20,536 bases of DNA from positions 1 to 20,536 of the forward strand of contig JBGPHT010000137.1 of assembly GCA_041484525.1 (NCBI GenBank). The letters run 5' to 3'. Under the pieces are notes generated by a model that saw only the letters and a program-made list of their open reading frames with translations, made no database searches and had not been told where the DNA came from. Positions 1-7,292 of this stretch are shown in pieces (position 1 is the first letter of the stretch; the number at the start of each line of letters is the position of its first letter). Origin of the DNA: JBGPHT01 sp041484525 (lineage in GTDB: Bacteria > Acidobacteriota > Terriglobia > Bryobacterales > Bryobacteraceae). A program made the translations under genes and the position numbers.

Positions 1-1359
1 GCGCTGCCGGCGGTGCAGGCTTCCCTGCATACGACCCTGGCCGGCATGCAATGGGTGGTCGAATCCTACGCGCTCTTCCTTGCCGCGCTGCCCCTCACCG
101 GCGGATCTTTGGGCGACCTCTACGGACACCGCCGGATCTTCGCCGTCGGCGTGGTTCTCTTCTCCGCCGCCTCGGCCTGGTGCGGGTTGGCTCCGAGCGC
201 CGGGCAACTCATCGCCGCTCGCGGACTGCAAGGCGTCGGCGGAGCGCTGCTCGTACCCAACAGCCTGGCTCTGATCAGCGTCTCATTTCCTCCCGAAGAG
301 CGAGGCCGCGCCATCGGCACCTGGTCCGGCTTCACTGCACTCACTATGGCATTCGGTCCCGTGATGGGCGGATGGCTGGTGCAGCATTTGTCCTGGCGGT
401 GGGTGTTCTTCATCAATTTGCCGCTGGGGCTGATCGTGCTGTGGCTGACGTGGTTTTGTGTTCCCGAGAGTGGGGCTGTCCGCGCAGGGCAGAGGCTCGA
501 TTGGCCCGGCACGATGCTGGCCACGGTTGCGTTGGGCGGCATCGTGTTCGGGCTCATCGAGAGGGTCCCGATCGCCGGTGCGATCGGCGGCGTTGCGCTG
601 ATGGCATTTCTGTATGTCGAGTCGCGCTCGCGCGCACCGATGCTGCCGCTCGATCTGTTTCGATCGAGGAACTTCAGCGGCGCCAATCTGCTCACGCTCT
701 TTCTCTACGCAGCCTTGAGCGGCGTGCTGTTTTTCTTCCCGCTCAACCTGATACAAGTGCAGGGCTACTCCGCGACAGAAGCCGGGGCCGCGCTGCTGCC
801 GCTCATCATGCTGGTTTTCCTGCTGTCGCGCTGGTCGGGCGGGCTCATCGGGCGCTACGGCGCCAGGCGGCCGCTGATCGCCGGACCGCTGATCGCGGCG
901 GCCGGTTTCGCGCTATTTGCCAGACCGGGTGTCGGCGGCTCCTACTGGACGACGTTCTTCCCGGCGGTGGTGACACTTGGCCTGGGCATGGCGATCGGCG
1001 TCGCGCCGCTTACGACGACGGTGATGAGCGCCGTCGCGCCCGGCCGCGCGGGCGCCGCCTCGGGTGTCAACAACGCAGTTTCACGCATCGCGGGTTTGTT
1101 GGCGGTAGCGGTATTCGGCCTCGTCCTGAGCAGCGTTTTCAATCGGGCGTTGGAGCAACGCTGGAAGAGTCTCGGTCTGCCGCCCGCCGCGCGGCACGCC
1201 GCGGCCCTGAAACTGGACGGCCGCGAACGCCAGGCCGTCAACGAATCCTTCGTCGCCGGCTATCGCGCAGTCACGTGGATTGCGGCCGCGCTGGCACTGG
1301 CGAGTTCGTTAAGCGCGGCGGTGATGATCGGAACCGAAGAGAAGGTGCCGGCGGAGTAA
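1..1359 (+). CDS. MFS drug/solute exporter, DHA2 (EmrB/QacA-like) family, 5'-truncated by window edge
   Basis: The reading frame is open from base 1, so the true start lies upstream; the first in-frame ATG at 13 is not credible, because the residues before it (ALPAVQ) belong to the conserved opening of DHA2 proteins. The visible 452 residues contain MFS motif A (GDLYGHRR, about bases 112-135) and motif C (FGPVMGGW, about bases 352-375). A long series of hydrophobic helices follows, fitting most of a 14-helix proton-coupled inner-membrane exporter. Family knowledge suggests efflux of hydrophobic toxic compounds, but the substrate cannot be read from sequence. The C-terminus is short and hydrophilic. 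The gene converges on the 156-residue gene with an 8-base gap. No EmrA-like partner is visible on this side. Confidence 0.9.
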   Translation, partial: ALPAVQASLHTTLAGMQWVVESYALFLAALPLTGGSLGDLYGHRRIFAVGVVLFSAASAWCGLAPSAGQLIAARGLQGVGGALLVPNSLALISVSFPPEERGRAIGTWSGFTALTMAFGPVMGGWLVQHLSWRWVFFINLPLGLIVLWLTWFCVPESGAVRAGQRLDWPGTMLATVALGGIVFGLIERVPIAGAIGGVALMAFLYVESRSRAPMLPLDLFRSRNFSGANLLTLFLYAALSGVLFFFPLNLIQVQGYSATEAGAALLPLIMLVFLLSRWSGGLIGRYGARRPLIAGPLIAAAGFALFARPGVGGSYWTTFFPAVVTLGLGMAIGVAPLTTTVMSAVAPGRAGAASGVNNAVSRIAGLLAVAVFGLVLSSVFNRALEQRWKSLGLPPAARHAAALKLDGRERQAVNESFVAGYRAVTWIAAALALASSLSAAVMIGTEEKVPAE

Positions 1360-1367
1360 GTCAGATG

Positions 1368-1838
1368 TCAATCTCGACTCACGAAATCCGACCACATGGG
1401 CTGTTCGAGGAATTGCACCGTGAGGTCGCGCGCCTGCAGCACCGCTGCCCCCAGGATTGCGCCATTGATTTCCGCGACGCCATTGGTCACCGACCCGCGT
1501 GTAGCGAGTGCCGCGTGAGCGCCGAGAACTGCTCCCAGCATCGCGGTGCGCTTCGATCCCCTGGCTTGTGCGACCACACTGGCAATAGCGATTGCCAACG
1601 GGCTCGACGTGGCTTGTTGCTTGATCTGATCGGCTTGTTTACTGATGTCTGCTTCGAGGAACGCCAATCTCGCCAGCTCTTTAAGCGTTGGGACTTCTTC
1701 CCGTTTGAGTCCGCCGACAGTGAGGCGCAGGAGAAGGTAGTGGAGGGCGCGGGCGTTGGAGTCCTCCTGGTGTAACTCAATAGCACGTAAGTACAGGCTA
1801 TCAGCCTGGTTCGCTAGGGATCGAGCTTCGTCTGGCAT
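1368..1838 (-). CDS. Hypothetical 156-residue helical protein
   Basis: I do not recognise this family. The N-terminal half (residues 1-85) is charged and helix-forming, with a TPR-like look (ARSLANQADSLYLRAIEL), but no second repeat is clear. Residues 80-140 are rich in Ala, Gly and Val (AIAIASVVAQA, AMLGAVLGAHAALA) and could form an amphipathic or membrane-associated helical hairpin. There is no signal peptide and no cysteine. The ATG at 1838 is preceded by a promoter whose predicted start site is only a few bases upstream, so the mRNA would be nearly leaderless; no Shine-Dalgarno is seen. Codon choice is less GC-skewed than in the flanking MFS gene. That it is a real gene rests on the promoter and on the neat fit between its neighbours. 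Confidence 0.6.
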   Translation of the reverse strand: MPDEARSLANQADSLYLRAIELHQEDSNARALHYLLLRLTVGGLKREEVPTLKELARLAFLEADISKQADQIKQQATSSPLAIAIASVVAQARGSKRTAMLGAVLGAHAALATRGSVTNGVAEINGAILGAAVLQARDLTVQFLEQPMWSDFVSRD

Positions 1839-1847
1839 GTTTCACGA

Positions 1848-1876
1848 AGTATAGACTCGGAGCCTGGCGAATACAA
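1848..1876 (-). promoter_or_regulatory. Sigma70-type promoter of the 156-residue gene
   Basis: Read on the minus strand, the -35 box is TTGTAT (1876-1871) and the -10 box is TATACT (1853-1848), separated by exactly 17 bases. The expected start site is around 1841, about three bases before the ATG at 1838, implying a leaderless or nearly leaderless transcript. A palindrome overlaps the -35 box (separate entry). Confidence 0.55.
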
Positions 1877-1885
1877 GTGCTTGTA
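1872..1885. promoter_or_regulatory. 14-nt palindrome overlapping the -35 box (possible operator)
   Basis: TACAAGTGCTTGTA has two 6-base arms around a TG centre and covers most of the -35 box of the adjacent gene. A second, self-complementary ACGTACGT (1885-1892) abuts it and reaches the M28 peptidase stop codon. The position would suit a repressor site, but the site could be chance and no regulator is assigned. Confidence 0.3.
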
Positions 1886-1891
1886 CGTACG

Positions 1892-3922
1892 TTAGTAAGG
1901 CTCGCCCGGCAGCGGAGACAGGACGGGAGTAATCTTACCCCAGCCTTGATCCTTCGCCGTCTTCATGTCTTTGACTAACTGATCCGGTAGCGTGGCCTTC
2001 AACTGAGGACGGCCCGTCTGCGTCCCAAGCACCCAAGCTACCGCGGCAACTGTCTTCGACACTACTTGCATTTCCTTGTAGTCGATCTTGTCAGGTGTGT
2101 CGGTAGCACGGTGATAGTCCGGGTGCAGGCCAGTAGTAAAAAAGGCGATCGGGATTCCCATCTTGGCGAAGTTGTAATGATCGCTGCGATAGAAGACGCG
2201 CTGGCCATTCGGTTGCGGTCCCAGATTGTCGTGCGTATCGTCGGGCTTGGTGGTGTCGTAGAAATGGTTCAGCGTCAGCTTCTGATAGGCGCCGTTCACG
2301 GTCTCAATGGTCTTCTCCATATCGTCACTGCTGATGCTGGGACCAACAACCAGAACCTCGCCCGGATTCACCAAGACATGAGTGGCGTCGGAATCGGTGA
2401 AGCCTGGCCCCTTGGTGCGCCCGATCATGTCCATGTTCAGGTTCGCCACCACCTTGGTGAGATCGACGGGAGGGAATTGGTTAAAGTATTGCGAGCCCCA
2501 GAGCCCCTTTTCTTCGCCGGCATTCCACAGGAAAATGATGCTGCGCTTGGGACGCACGCCCTTAGCAGCGCCTTCCGCGTAAGCCCGGGCGATGGCCAGC
2601 ATGCCGGCCGAACCGGAGCCGTCATCGTCGGCGCCGTTGTTGACGTTGTGACCATCGGGGAGCGGCGCGGCCAATCCGATGTGATCCAGGTGCGCGCTGA
2701 GCACCACGTACTCGTTCTTCAATACGGGATCGCCGCCCTCGAGGATGCCGACGACATTTTCGCCGTGCCCCTGTTCGCTGCGGACCGCGACATGCACGCT
2801 GAGTTTCTTCGCCGCCGTCAGCTCGAAGGAATCCTGCTTCGTATTGGCGCCGGCCGCATAGAAGACCTGCGATGCGTTGGTTTTCTCTCCCTGGAAAATG
2901 GCGTTGGCCATCGATAACCCCACCGTGATCGAGGGCACGCTGGCGCACGCCGGCGGCTGTTGTAATTTAGGCACCTGGTAGGCGGGACCATTGAGCGCCG
3001 GGCCGCGTCCGCCACCGCCACCGAAGCCACCGAAGGCACCTGCGGCGTTGGGATTTGCCATGGTCGAGAGCTGCTGAAAATTCGCGATGGTCACTACCGC
3101 CAGGGCGCCGTTCTTAGCGGCATATTCTTCCGGCCTCAGAAAGTCGGTGCAACTCTGGCCGAGGGGATTGGTCGCCGCGCCGCGTCCGCCTCCTCCACCT
3201 GCGCCACCGCGTCCGCCCCGGCCCGCAGCGGCCGCGGCTTGTTGAGCGGCAAGCTCGGCCGGCAACCCGGCGACGACGATGATTTTGCCGTGCACATCCA
3301 GACCTTCATAGGGGTTGATGTTGCCCTTGTTGATGACGTAACCGTTTCCGGCAAACACCAGATTTCCGGTGACGTCGAGCGGGACCAGCGGAGGCGCGCC
3401 GCGTCCGCCGCCGTTCGCCGTCCAATCCTTCGTGTACTCGAAATCCGTCGCTCGCGGCTGACCGGAGGCATTCGCTCCGCCGCGCGCTCCGCCACCACCG
3501 CGTCCGCCACGCCCGCCGGGTGCAGGTGCAACGATCGACGCCTTGCTCTCTTCGGGTACGACCTGCCTGCTGACCAGTTCCATTGGCATCAGGTAGGGTT
3601 GCAGCGGACCATTGGTGTTAGTCGCGCTCCCTCCCGGCTTGAGACTCCATTCCGCCAGATGGCTCGCGACGTATAGAGCCGCGGTATCGAAGCCGCGCGA
3701 GGGTAGGTTCCGGCCCTCGAGCTGATCGGAGGCGAGGAAGTAGAGGAAGATCCTCATTTCCTCTTGTGTGATCGAGTCGGAGTTGCCATAGCTTGGGGCG
3801 GCGGGTTCAGCCTTGGCCGCTTTGGACTTGGATTGCGGTGCGGAGTTCGCCGATCGCACAGTGAGAAACACAGTCAGCGAAAGAAGAGTCAGGAGCGAGC
3901 AGGTAACAACGATTCGACGCAT
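1892..3922 (-). CDS. Exported M28-family zinc aminopeptidase with Gly/Arg-rich inserts
   Basis: This 676-residue protein starts at an ATG preceded by GAGGAT. It has a Sec signal peptide (MRRIVVTCSLLTLLSLTVFL, cleavage near residue 27). The C-terminal half is a co-catalytic zinc peptidase of clan MH, family M28. Visible expected residues are H411 and D413 (SAHLDHIG), bridging D433 region (GADDDGSG), E470/E471 (NAGEEKGLWGS), D498 (NLNMDMIG) and H582 (RSDHYNF). Residues about 180-370 resemble the PA-type domain often inserted in M28 enzymes. Three low-complexity Gly/Arg stretches interrupt this N-terminal region. The likely role is trimming N-terminal residues of peptides in the periplasm or outside the cell. 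It lies downstream of the peroxiredoxin gene beyond a hairpin, so it may be transcribed separately. Substrate specificity is unknown. Confidence 0.9.
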   Translation of the reverse strand: MRRIVVTCSLLTLLSLTVFLTVRSANSAPQSKSKAAKAEPAAPSYGNSDSITQEEMRIFLYFLASDQLEGRNLPSRGFDTAALYVASHLAEWSLKPGGSATNTNGPLQPYLMPMELVSRQVVPEESKASIVAPAPGGRGGRGGGGARGGANASGQPRATDFEYTKDWTANGGGRGAPPLVPLDVTGNLVFAGNGYVINKGNINPYEGLDVHGKIIVVAGLPAELAAQQAAAAAGRGGRGGAGGGGGRGAATNPLGQSCTDFLRPEEYAAKNGALAVVTIANFQQLSTMANPNAAGAFGGFGGGGGRGPALNGPAYQVPKLQQPPACASVPSITVGLSMANAIFQGEKTNASQVFYAAGANTKQDSFELTAAKKLSVHVAVRSEQGHGENVVGILEGGDPVLKNEYVVLSAHLDHIGLAAPLPDGHNVNNGADDDGSGSAGMLAIARAYAEGAAKGVRPKRSIIFLWNAGEEKGLWGSQYFNQFPPVDLTKVVANLNMDMIGRTKGPGFTDSDATHVLVNPGEVLVVGPSISSDDMEKTIETVNGAYQKLTLNHFYDTTKPDDTHDNLGPQPNGQRVFYRSDHYNFAKMGIPIAFFTTGLHPDYHRATDTPDKIDYKEMQVVSKTVAAVAWVLGTQTGRPQLKATLPDQLVKDMKTAKDQGWGKITPVLSPLPGEPY

Positions 3923-3966
3923 AGATCCTCAGAAGATTCAGGGGGCAAAGATTTGTTGACGCAAGT

Positions 3967-4010
3967 GGCACTCGTGCGTCAGGTCGTGGCGGACTCTACG
4001 CACGAGTGCC
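3967..4010 (-). terminator. Hairpin with 13-bp perfect stem between peroxiredoxin and M28 genes
   Basis: GGCACTCGTGCGT (3967-3979) and ACGCACGAGTGCC (3998-4010) are exact reverse complements around an 18-base loop. It lies 12 bases beyond the peroxiredoxin stop codon. On the minus-strand transcript no U-run follows, so it is a candidate transcript-end-stabilising or Rho-assisted structure rather than a classic intrinsic terminator. Each arm also contains a smaller GCAC-2-GTGC palindrome, so a DNA-binding role is possible. Confidence 0.5.
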
Positions 4011-4022
4011 TTCTCCACGCGT

Positions 4023-4574
4023 CTACTTCTGCAAGTCGGCCAGAGCGGCCAGGACTTCTTCGCTGTGCGGGTTCGGACTCACCTTGGTGTAGACCTTGCG
4101 GACGACACCTTGGGGGTCGATCAAGAAGGTGTTCCGGGCGGCGACGGCGTTAGTGCCCATTTGCATCAAGGAGCCGTACTTACCGGTGACAGTCTTGCTG
4201 GTATCCGCGAGCAGCTTGAACGTCAGGCTTTCCTTAGTGCAGAACTGCTGGTGCGAATCCACGGAATCGACGCTGACGCCCAGGACGACGGCCTTCTTCT
4301 CGTCATACTTCGCCAGGTCGCGCTGGAAGTTGTGGGCTTCGATGGTGCAGCCCTGCGTCATGTCCTTCGGGTAGAAATAGAGCACGACCCATTTGCCGCG
4401 CAGGTCGCGCAGGTTGACCGTCTTGCCTTCCTGCGAGCTGAGCTCGAATTCGGGCGCGGGGGCTCCCACGGCCGGCATATCATCGGCGCGCGCCGGAGTC
4501 GCCGGCACCAACGCCAGGGCCGCGGCCACTAGCGTCGCCGGCAAGAGGGCGGACACAGTCTTCGACAGTTTCAT
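4023..4574 (-). CDS. Exported peroxiredoxin, BCP/PrxQ type, lacking the usual resolving cysteine
   Basis: I choose the ATG at 4574 (183 residues) because AAGGAG lies 7 bases upstream (4587-4582) and because a clean Sec signal peptide then begins (MKLSKTVSALL, cleavage after ARA at residue 30). An in-frame start ten codons earlier would sit before the signal sequence. The mature protein has the AhpC/TSA thioredoxin fold: APAPEF, FYPKDMTQGCT with peroxidatic C76 and its Thr three residues before, and the distal Arg R147 (ARNTF). BCP/PrxQ enzymes usually carry a resolving Cys five residues after the peroxidatic one; here that position is H81. The only other cysteine is C112 (QFCTKE). It should reduce peroxides in the periplasm. 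It follows the VWFA-related gene by 31 bases and is probably cotranscribed with it. Confidence 0.9.
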   Translation of the reverse strand: MKLSKTVSALLPATLVAAALALVPATPARADDMPAVGAPAPEFELSSQEGKTVNLRDLRGKWVVLYFYPKDMTQGCTIEAHNFQRDLAKYDEKKAVVLGVSVDSVDSHQQFCTKESLTFKLLADTSKTVTGKYGSLMQMGTNAVAARNTFLIDPQGVVRKVYTKVSPNPHSEEVLAALADLQK

Positions 4575-4581
4575 TAATGTT

Positions 4582-4587
4582 CTCCTT
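4582..4587 (-). promoter_or_regulatory. Ribosome binding site fixing the peroxiredoxin start
   Basis: AAGGAG read on the minus strand lies 7 bases upstream of the ATG at 4574. It is one of the few clear Shine-Dalgarno sequences in the window and decides between two in-frame ATGs. Confidence 0.7.
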
Positions 4588-4605
4588 GAGCGGGCTGTTG
4601 CCATC

Positions 4606-6015
4606 TTAGCGTAACTCGACTGGCTTGGTGGACGCGGTGAACCGGCCGTCGCTTTGCTGGACGACGGTGCGGAGCGCGTAGGAACCGGGCGGCGCCGGCA
4701 GCGTCAGGGTAGCGTTGATGCCGTTCGCAAGCGCGGCGAGACTGTTGTCCTTCAGGTTGAATTCGAGCACGCCCTGCTTGCCGATGACGACGTTGCGCTG
4801 TGGGTCCAGAAGCGCGGCGACGAAGATCAGCCGTTGCTCGCTGCGCCCGGCACGGTGGCGGAACTCGAGCGCCTTAACGTCGATGTGGGCGACCACCGAC
4901 ACCGCCGGTACGGCATCGCCAATCTGGTCGCCGAGGGCCGTGATGCTGAAGGGCAATGCGCTGCCTGCTTCCGCGGACATCACGATGCGGTCGATCGGGC
5001 GCTCGCGAAGATGCGCCTCCTCCTGCTTCGACGGCGCGTAATAGCCGGGCCGATACACGACGGCGTTACGGCCGGCGGCGGTCACGCGCACCGCCAGTTT
5101 GTGATAGCCGCCGTCGGGAACTGCCTCCGGCACGAAGCCCAGGGCATACTCGGTCTCGGGCGCCATCCCCAGTTCTCGAAAGCCGCGGTCGAAATCGTTG
5201 TTGTTGTGGAAGTACTGCCCGCCGGTGCTCTCCGCCAGATCGCCCAGTGGAGTGTACGCCAGCGAACCCACTCCGGCCGCGTTCAAAGTGTGGATCACGA
5301 CGCCGGCCTTGAGCGCGTGCGCCACAATCTCGTCCTGCTGGATGCGGTTGCGGCCCAGCCCGAGCGAGGTGAAGACAAGGCTGCGTCTGCCGGGCAGAGT
5401 CCCCAGATAGTCGACAACGTCTTCGATCGCGTTCAGCTTGTTGAACTGGCCCGGACAGACTTCGTGTGCGGTGAGCCACTCAAGTGCCGCAACCAACTTC
5501 GGAATGTCGGCGGAGAGCGGAAACACCTGGCCGCTCCAGATGCCGAACAGGGAAACCCGGTCGCCCGGGCGCAGGTTATCGCGCAGGAACTTGACGGCGG
5601 CAGCCTTCATGCGGAGCAGCGCGCCGATGGCGGGTGCGGGAGGCCGGGGCCGCAGCACGCCGCCATAGCACGAGAGGTCCAGGAAGATGTCGTCGAACAG
5701 CAGCGCGATGGATCGAGTGGGAGCCGCATTCTGGGGCGCGCCGGCGGGTGCGGCGGTGCGCACAGAGAATGCCGTGATCTCGCGTTTTCGGCCGCGGTCG
5801 TAAAGCTCGAAATCTTCCCGTGTCAGGCTGTTGACGGTCCGGCCGTGGATATCGCGAACCACGACGGTCACGTCCACCAGTTGGGCTTCGGTCCGGAAGG
5901 TTTCGGCCTGGCGCGGATAGTAGGGCGCGTAGGCGATGCGAAGTTCGTCGGGACCGATCTTCGGCTGGGCGCCAAGGGCGGCAGCGAGCAGGCAGGCATA
6001 CAAGAGGTGGCGCAT
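4606..6015 (-). CDS. Exported VWFA-related domain protein (Acidobacteriota type)
   Basis: The chosen ATG at 6015 gives 469 residues starting with a signal peptide (MRHLLYACLLAAALGAQ). A TTG at 6054 would add 13 polar residues in front of it and is less likely. Residues about 46-85 hold the signature of VWFA-related proteins: LVDVTVVVRDIHGRTVNSL followed by TREDFELYDRGRKREI. A von Willebrand A-like fold follows (about 100-310), with RSIALLFDD as the first strand and RRSLVFTSLGL later. The canonical metal-binding DxSxS is not clear; the equivalent reads DDIFLDLS. The last 150 residues look like beta-sandwich. Members are abundant in Acidobacteriota but mostly uncharacterised, and protein-protein or surface adhesion is only inferred. 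It lies 76 bases after the LacI regulator on the same strand. Confidence 0.85.
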   Translation of the reverse strand: MRHLLYACLLAAALGAQPKIGPDELRIAYAPYYPRQAETFRTEAQLVDVTVVVRDIHGRTVNSLTREDFELYDRGRKREITAFSVRTAAPAGAPQNAAPTRSIALLFDDIFLDLSCYGGVLRPRPPAPAIGALLRMKAAAVKFLRDNLRPGDRVSLFGIWSGQVFPLSADIPKLVAALEWLTAHEVCPGQFNKLNAIEDVVDYLGTLPGRRSLVFTSLGLGRNRIQQDEIVAHALKAGVVIHTLNAAGVGSLAYTPLGDLAESTGGQYFHNNNDFDRGFRELGMAPETEYALGFVPEAVPDGGYHKLAVRVTAAGRNAVVYRPGYYAPSKQEEAHLRERPIDRIVMSAEAGSALPFSITALGDQIGDAVPAVSVVAHIDVKALEFRHRAGRSEQRLIFVAALLDPQRNVVIGKQGVLEFNLKDNSLAALANGINATLTLPAPPGSYALRTVVQQSDGRFTASTKPVELR

Positions 6016-6091
6016 GCTATTGCAACCGGACGACCGGGTTAGAAAGGCGGTCAATCTTTCGGTTGGCTGGCCCCCTCACTGCACAGCAATC

Positions 6092-7081
6092 CTAGCGCGG
6101 CGGAGCAGTGGTCTGGCGCACTACCAGGCTCGGGACGATCGGATATTCTCTGCCGGGCAGGCCGGGGTCATGAATCAACGTCCAGAGCGATTCGAACGCG
6201 AGATTTCCAATGCTGGCGCGGGGGACGGCGACGGTGGTCAGCGCCGGCTGCGTGAATTGGGCGAAGGTGATGTCGTCGAACCCGATGATGGAGAGCGCCG
6301 CGGGCACGGGCACCTGCCGGTCGTAGGCGCAGTGCATGGCGCCGATCGCCATCAGGTCGTTGGCGGCGATGACGGCGGTGGGATCGCGCGCGTCCAGCAG
6401 CTTGCCGCAACTGAAGTAGCCGCCCTGGACGGTGAAATCGCTATCGAGGGTGCCGGCCTCCATGCCGGCCTGGCGCGCGGCGTCGAGGAACGCATCCTTT
6501 CTGAGTCGCGCCGCGGCGCCATCCGCGGGGCCGCCGATGAATCCGACCTTGACATGTCCCAACTGGCGGAGATGATCCACCGCTTCGAAGATGCCCTTCC
6601 GGTAATCGATGGCGATGTTGCTGCAGCGCGCGCCGGCACCCGCGTGATCGAGATATGCGGCGGCCACGCCCTTCCCGGCGAGCATCTCCTTGATGGCCGG
6701 ATCGACCTGCGAAGTCAGGAACGCAGCGCCCGGCACCTGCAGGCCCAGCAGCCGCTCGACCAAGCCGCGGATACGCTGCGCATCGGAGTTCGTGTTCATC
6801 ACAATAGCTTCCATCCCGCAGGCGTTAGCCGCTTCCTGAAACGCCTTGGTGATTTCGGGAAAGAACGGATTGCCGATATCGGGAATGATCAGCCCAACCA
6901 TGGTGCTGCGGCCGAGCGCCAGGCTGCGCGCGGCGGTGTTGCGCAGGTAGCCCAAATCCTGGGCGGCACGGCGAACACGCTGCTCGGTCTCGGGGCGGAC
7001 CTTGTGGGCGTCGTTCAGCACGTAGGAGACGGTTGCCACGGAGACCCCCGCTTTTTCCGCCACCTCTTTGATTGTCGCCAT
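6092..7081 (-). CDS. LacI/GalR-family transcriptional regulator
   Basis: This 329-residue protein is the full length usual for the family. The N-terminal helix-turn-helix with hinge helix is textbook: ATIKEVAEKAGVSVATVSYVLN (residues 2-23), then TEQRVRRAAQDLGYLRNTAARSL. The ligand-binding core starts at VGLIIPDIGNPFFPEI and contains HVKVGFIGGP, AVIAANDLMAIGAM and IIGFDDITFAQFTQPALTTV, like sugar-binding repressors. The effector is not deducible. The gene is divergent from a large TonB-dependent receptor gene; the shared 211-bp region carries an operator-like palindrome, so control of that receptor and autoregulation are likely. A TTGACA on the minus strand at 7128-7123 may be its -35 box, but the -10 box is poor. 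No clear Shine-Dalgarno precedes the ATG. Confidence 0.93.
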   Translation of the reverse strand: MATIKEVAEKAGVSVATVSYVLNDAHKVRPETEQRVRRAAQDLGYLRNTAARSLALGRSTMVGLIIPDIGNPFFPEITKAFQEAANACGMEAIVMNTNSDAQRIRGLVERLLGLQVPGAAFLTSQVDPAIKEMLAGKGVAAAYLDHAGAGARCSNIAIDYRKGIFEAVDHLRQLGHVKVGFIGGPADGAAARLRKDAFLDAARQAGMEAGTLDSDFTVQGGYFSCGKLLDARDPTAVIAANDLMAIGAMHCAYDRQVPVPAALSIIGFDDITFAQFTQPALTTVAVPRASIGNLAFESLWTLIHDPGLPGREYPIVPSLVVRQTTAPPR

Positions 7082-7136
7082 CGCGCAAACGCTGCCGTTA
7101 GCGTGCCAGAAGACCGGTGCCCTGTCAAGAGTCTGC

Positions 7137-7152
7137 TTAATCGTTTAAACGA
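7137..7152. promoter_or_regulatory. Probable LacI-family operator in the divergent region
   Basis: TCGTTTAAACGA (7141-7152) is a perfect 12-nt palindrome. It overlaps TTAATCGTTTAA (7137-7148), a near-palindrome centred on CG as LacI-family operators commonly are. It sits 38 bases upstream of the receptor's -35 box and 13 bases upstream of the candidate -35 of the regulator gene. That placement could serve repression or activation of either gene. Binding by the adjacent regulator is inferred. Confidence 0.5.
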
Positions 7153-7189
7153 CTTCAGCCGATTTACCTTAGCCGCTGGAAAAGTTCAC

Positions 7190-7219
7190 TTGACATCGCT
7201 TACATTCACGCCCTATACT
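7190..7219 (+). promoter_or_regulatory. Sigma70-type promoter of the TonB-dependent receptor gene
   Basis: TTGACA (7190-7195) and TATACT (7214-7219) are separated by 18 bases, close to consensus at both hexamers. Transcription should start near 7226, giving a 5' leader of about 67 bases. Confidence 0.7.
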
Positions 7220-7245
7220 CCGTCTAAATTAACCATCTGTTAAGC

Positions 7246-7286
7246 GCCCCCGGGTTGGGGCATTTCCACTGCACTGAACAGGGAGG
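7246..7286 (+). promoter_or_regulatory. Receptor leader: small GC hairpin and strong ribosome binding site
   Basis: GCCCC (7246-7250) pairs with GGGGC (7257-7261) over a 6-base loop within the predicted 5' leader. GGAGG (7282-7286) lies 6 bases before the ATG at 7293, the strongest Shine-Dalgarno in the window. The hairpin leaves the binding site free, so it may stabilise the mRNA rather than block translation; this is inference. Confidence 0.4.
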
Positions 7287-7292
7287 AAGAAG

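Noticed and set aside
51..1775. Plus-strand open frame (574 codons) overlapping the MFS gene and the 156-residue gene
   Set aside because: Translation is Arg-rich without domains and conflicts with a well-supported membrane transporter frame.
4654..6042. Plus-strand open frame (462 codons) opposite the VWFA-related gene
   Set aside because: Antisense frame; the minus strand has a signal peptide and family signature, and the plus frame has none.
6016..6091. Possible promoter (TTGACC) for the VWFA-related gene within the gap after the LacI gene
   Set aside because: No acceptable -10 hexamer at 16-18 bases, and the TTGACC coincides with the alternative TTG start; not supported.
7086..7110. Second operator candidate near AACGCTGCCGTTAGCG upstream of the LacI gene
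   Set aside because: Arms of only 4-5 bases with mismatches; in GC-rich DNA this is not distinguishable from chance.
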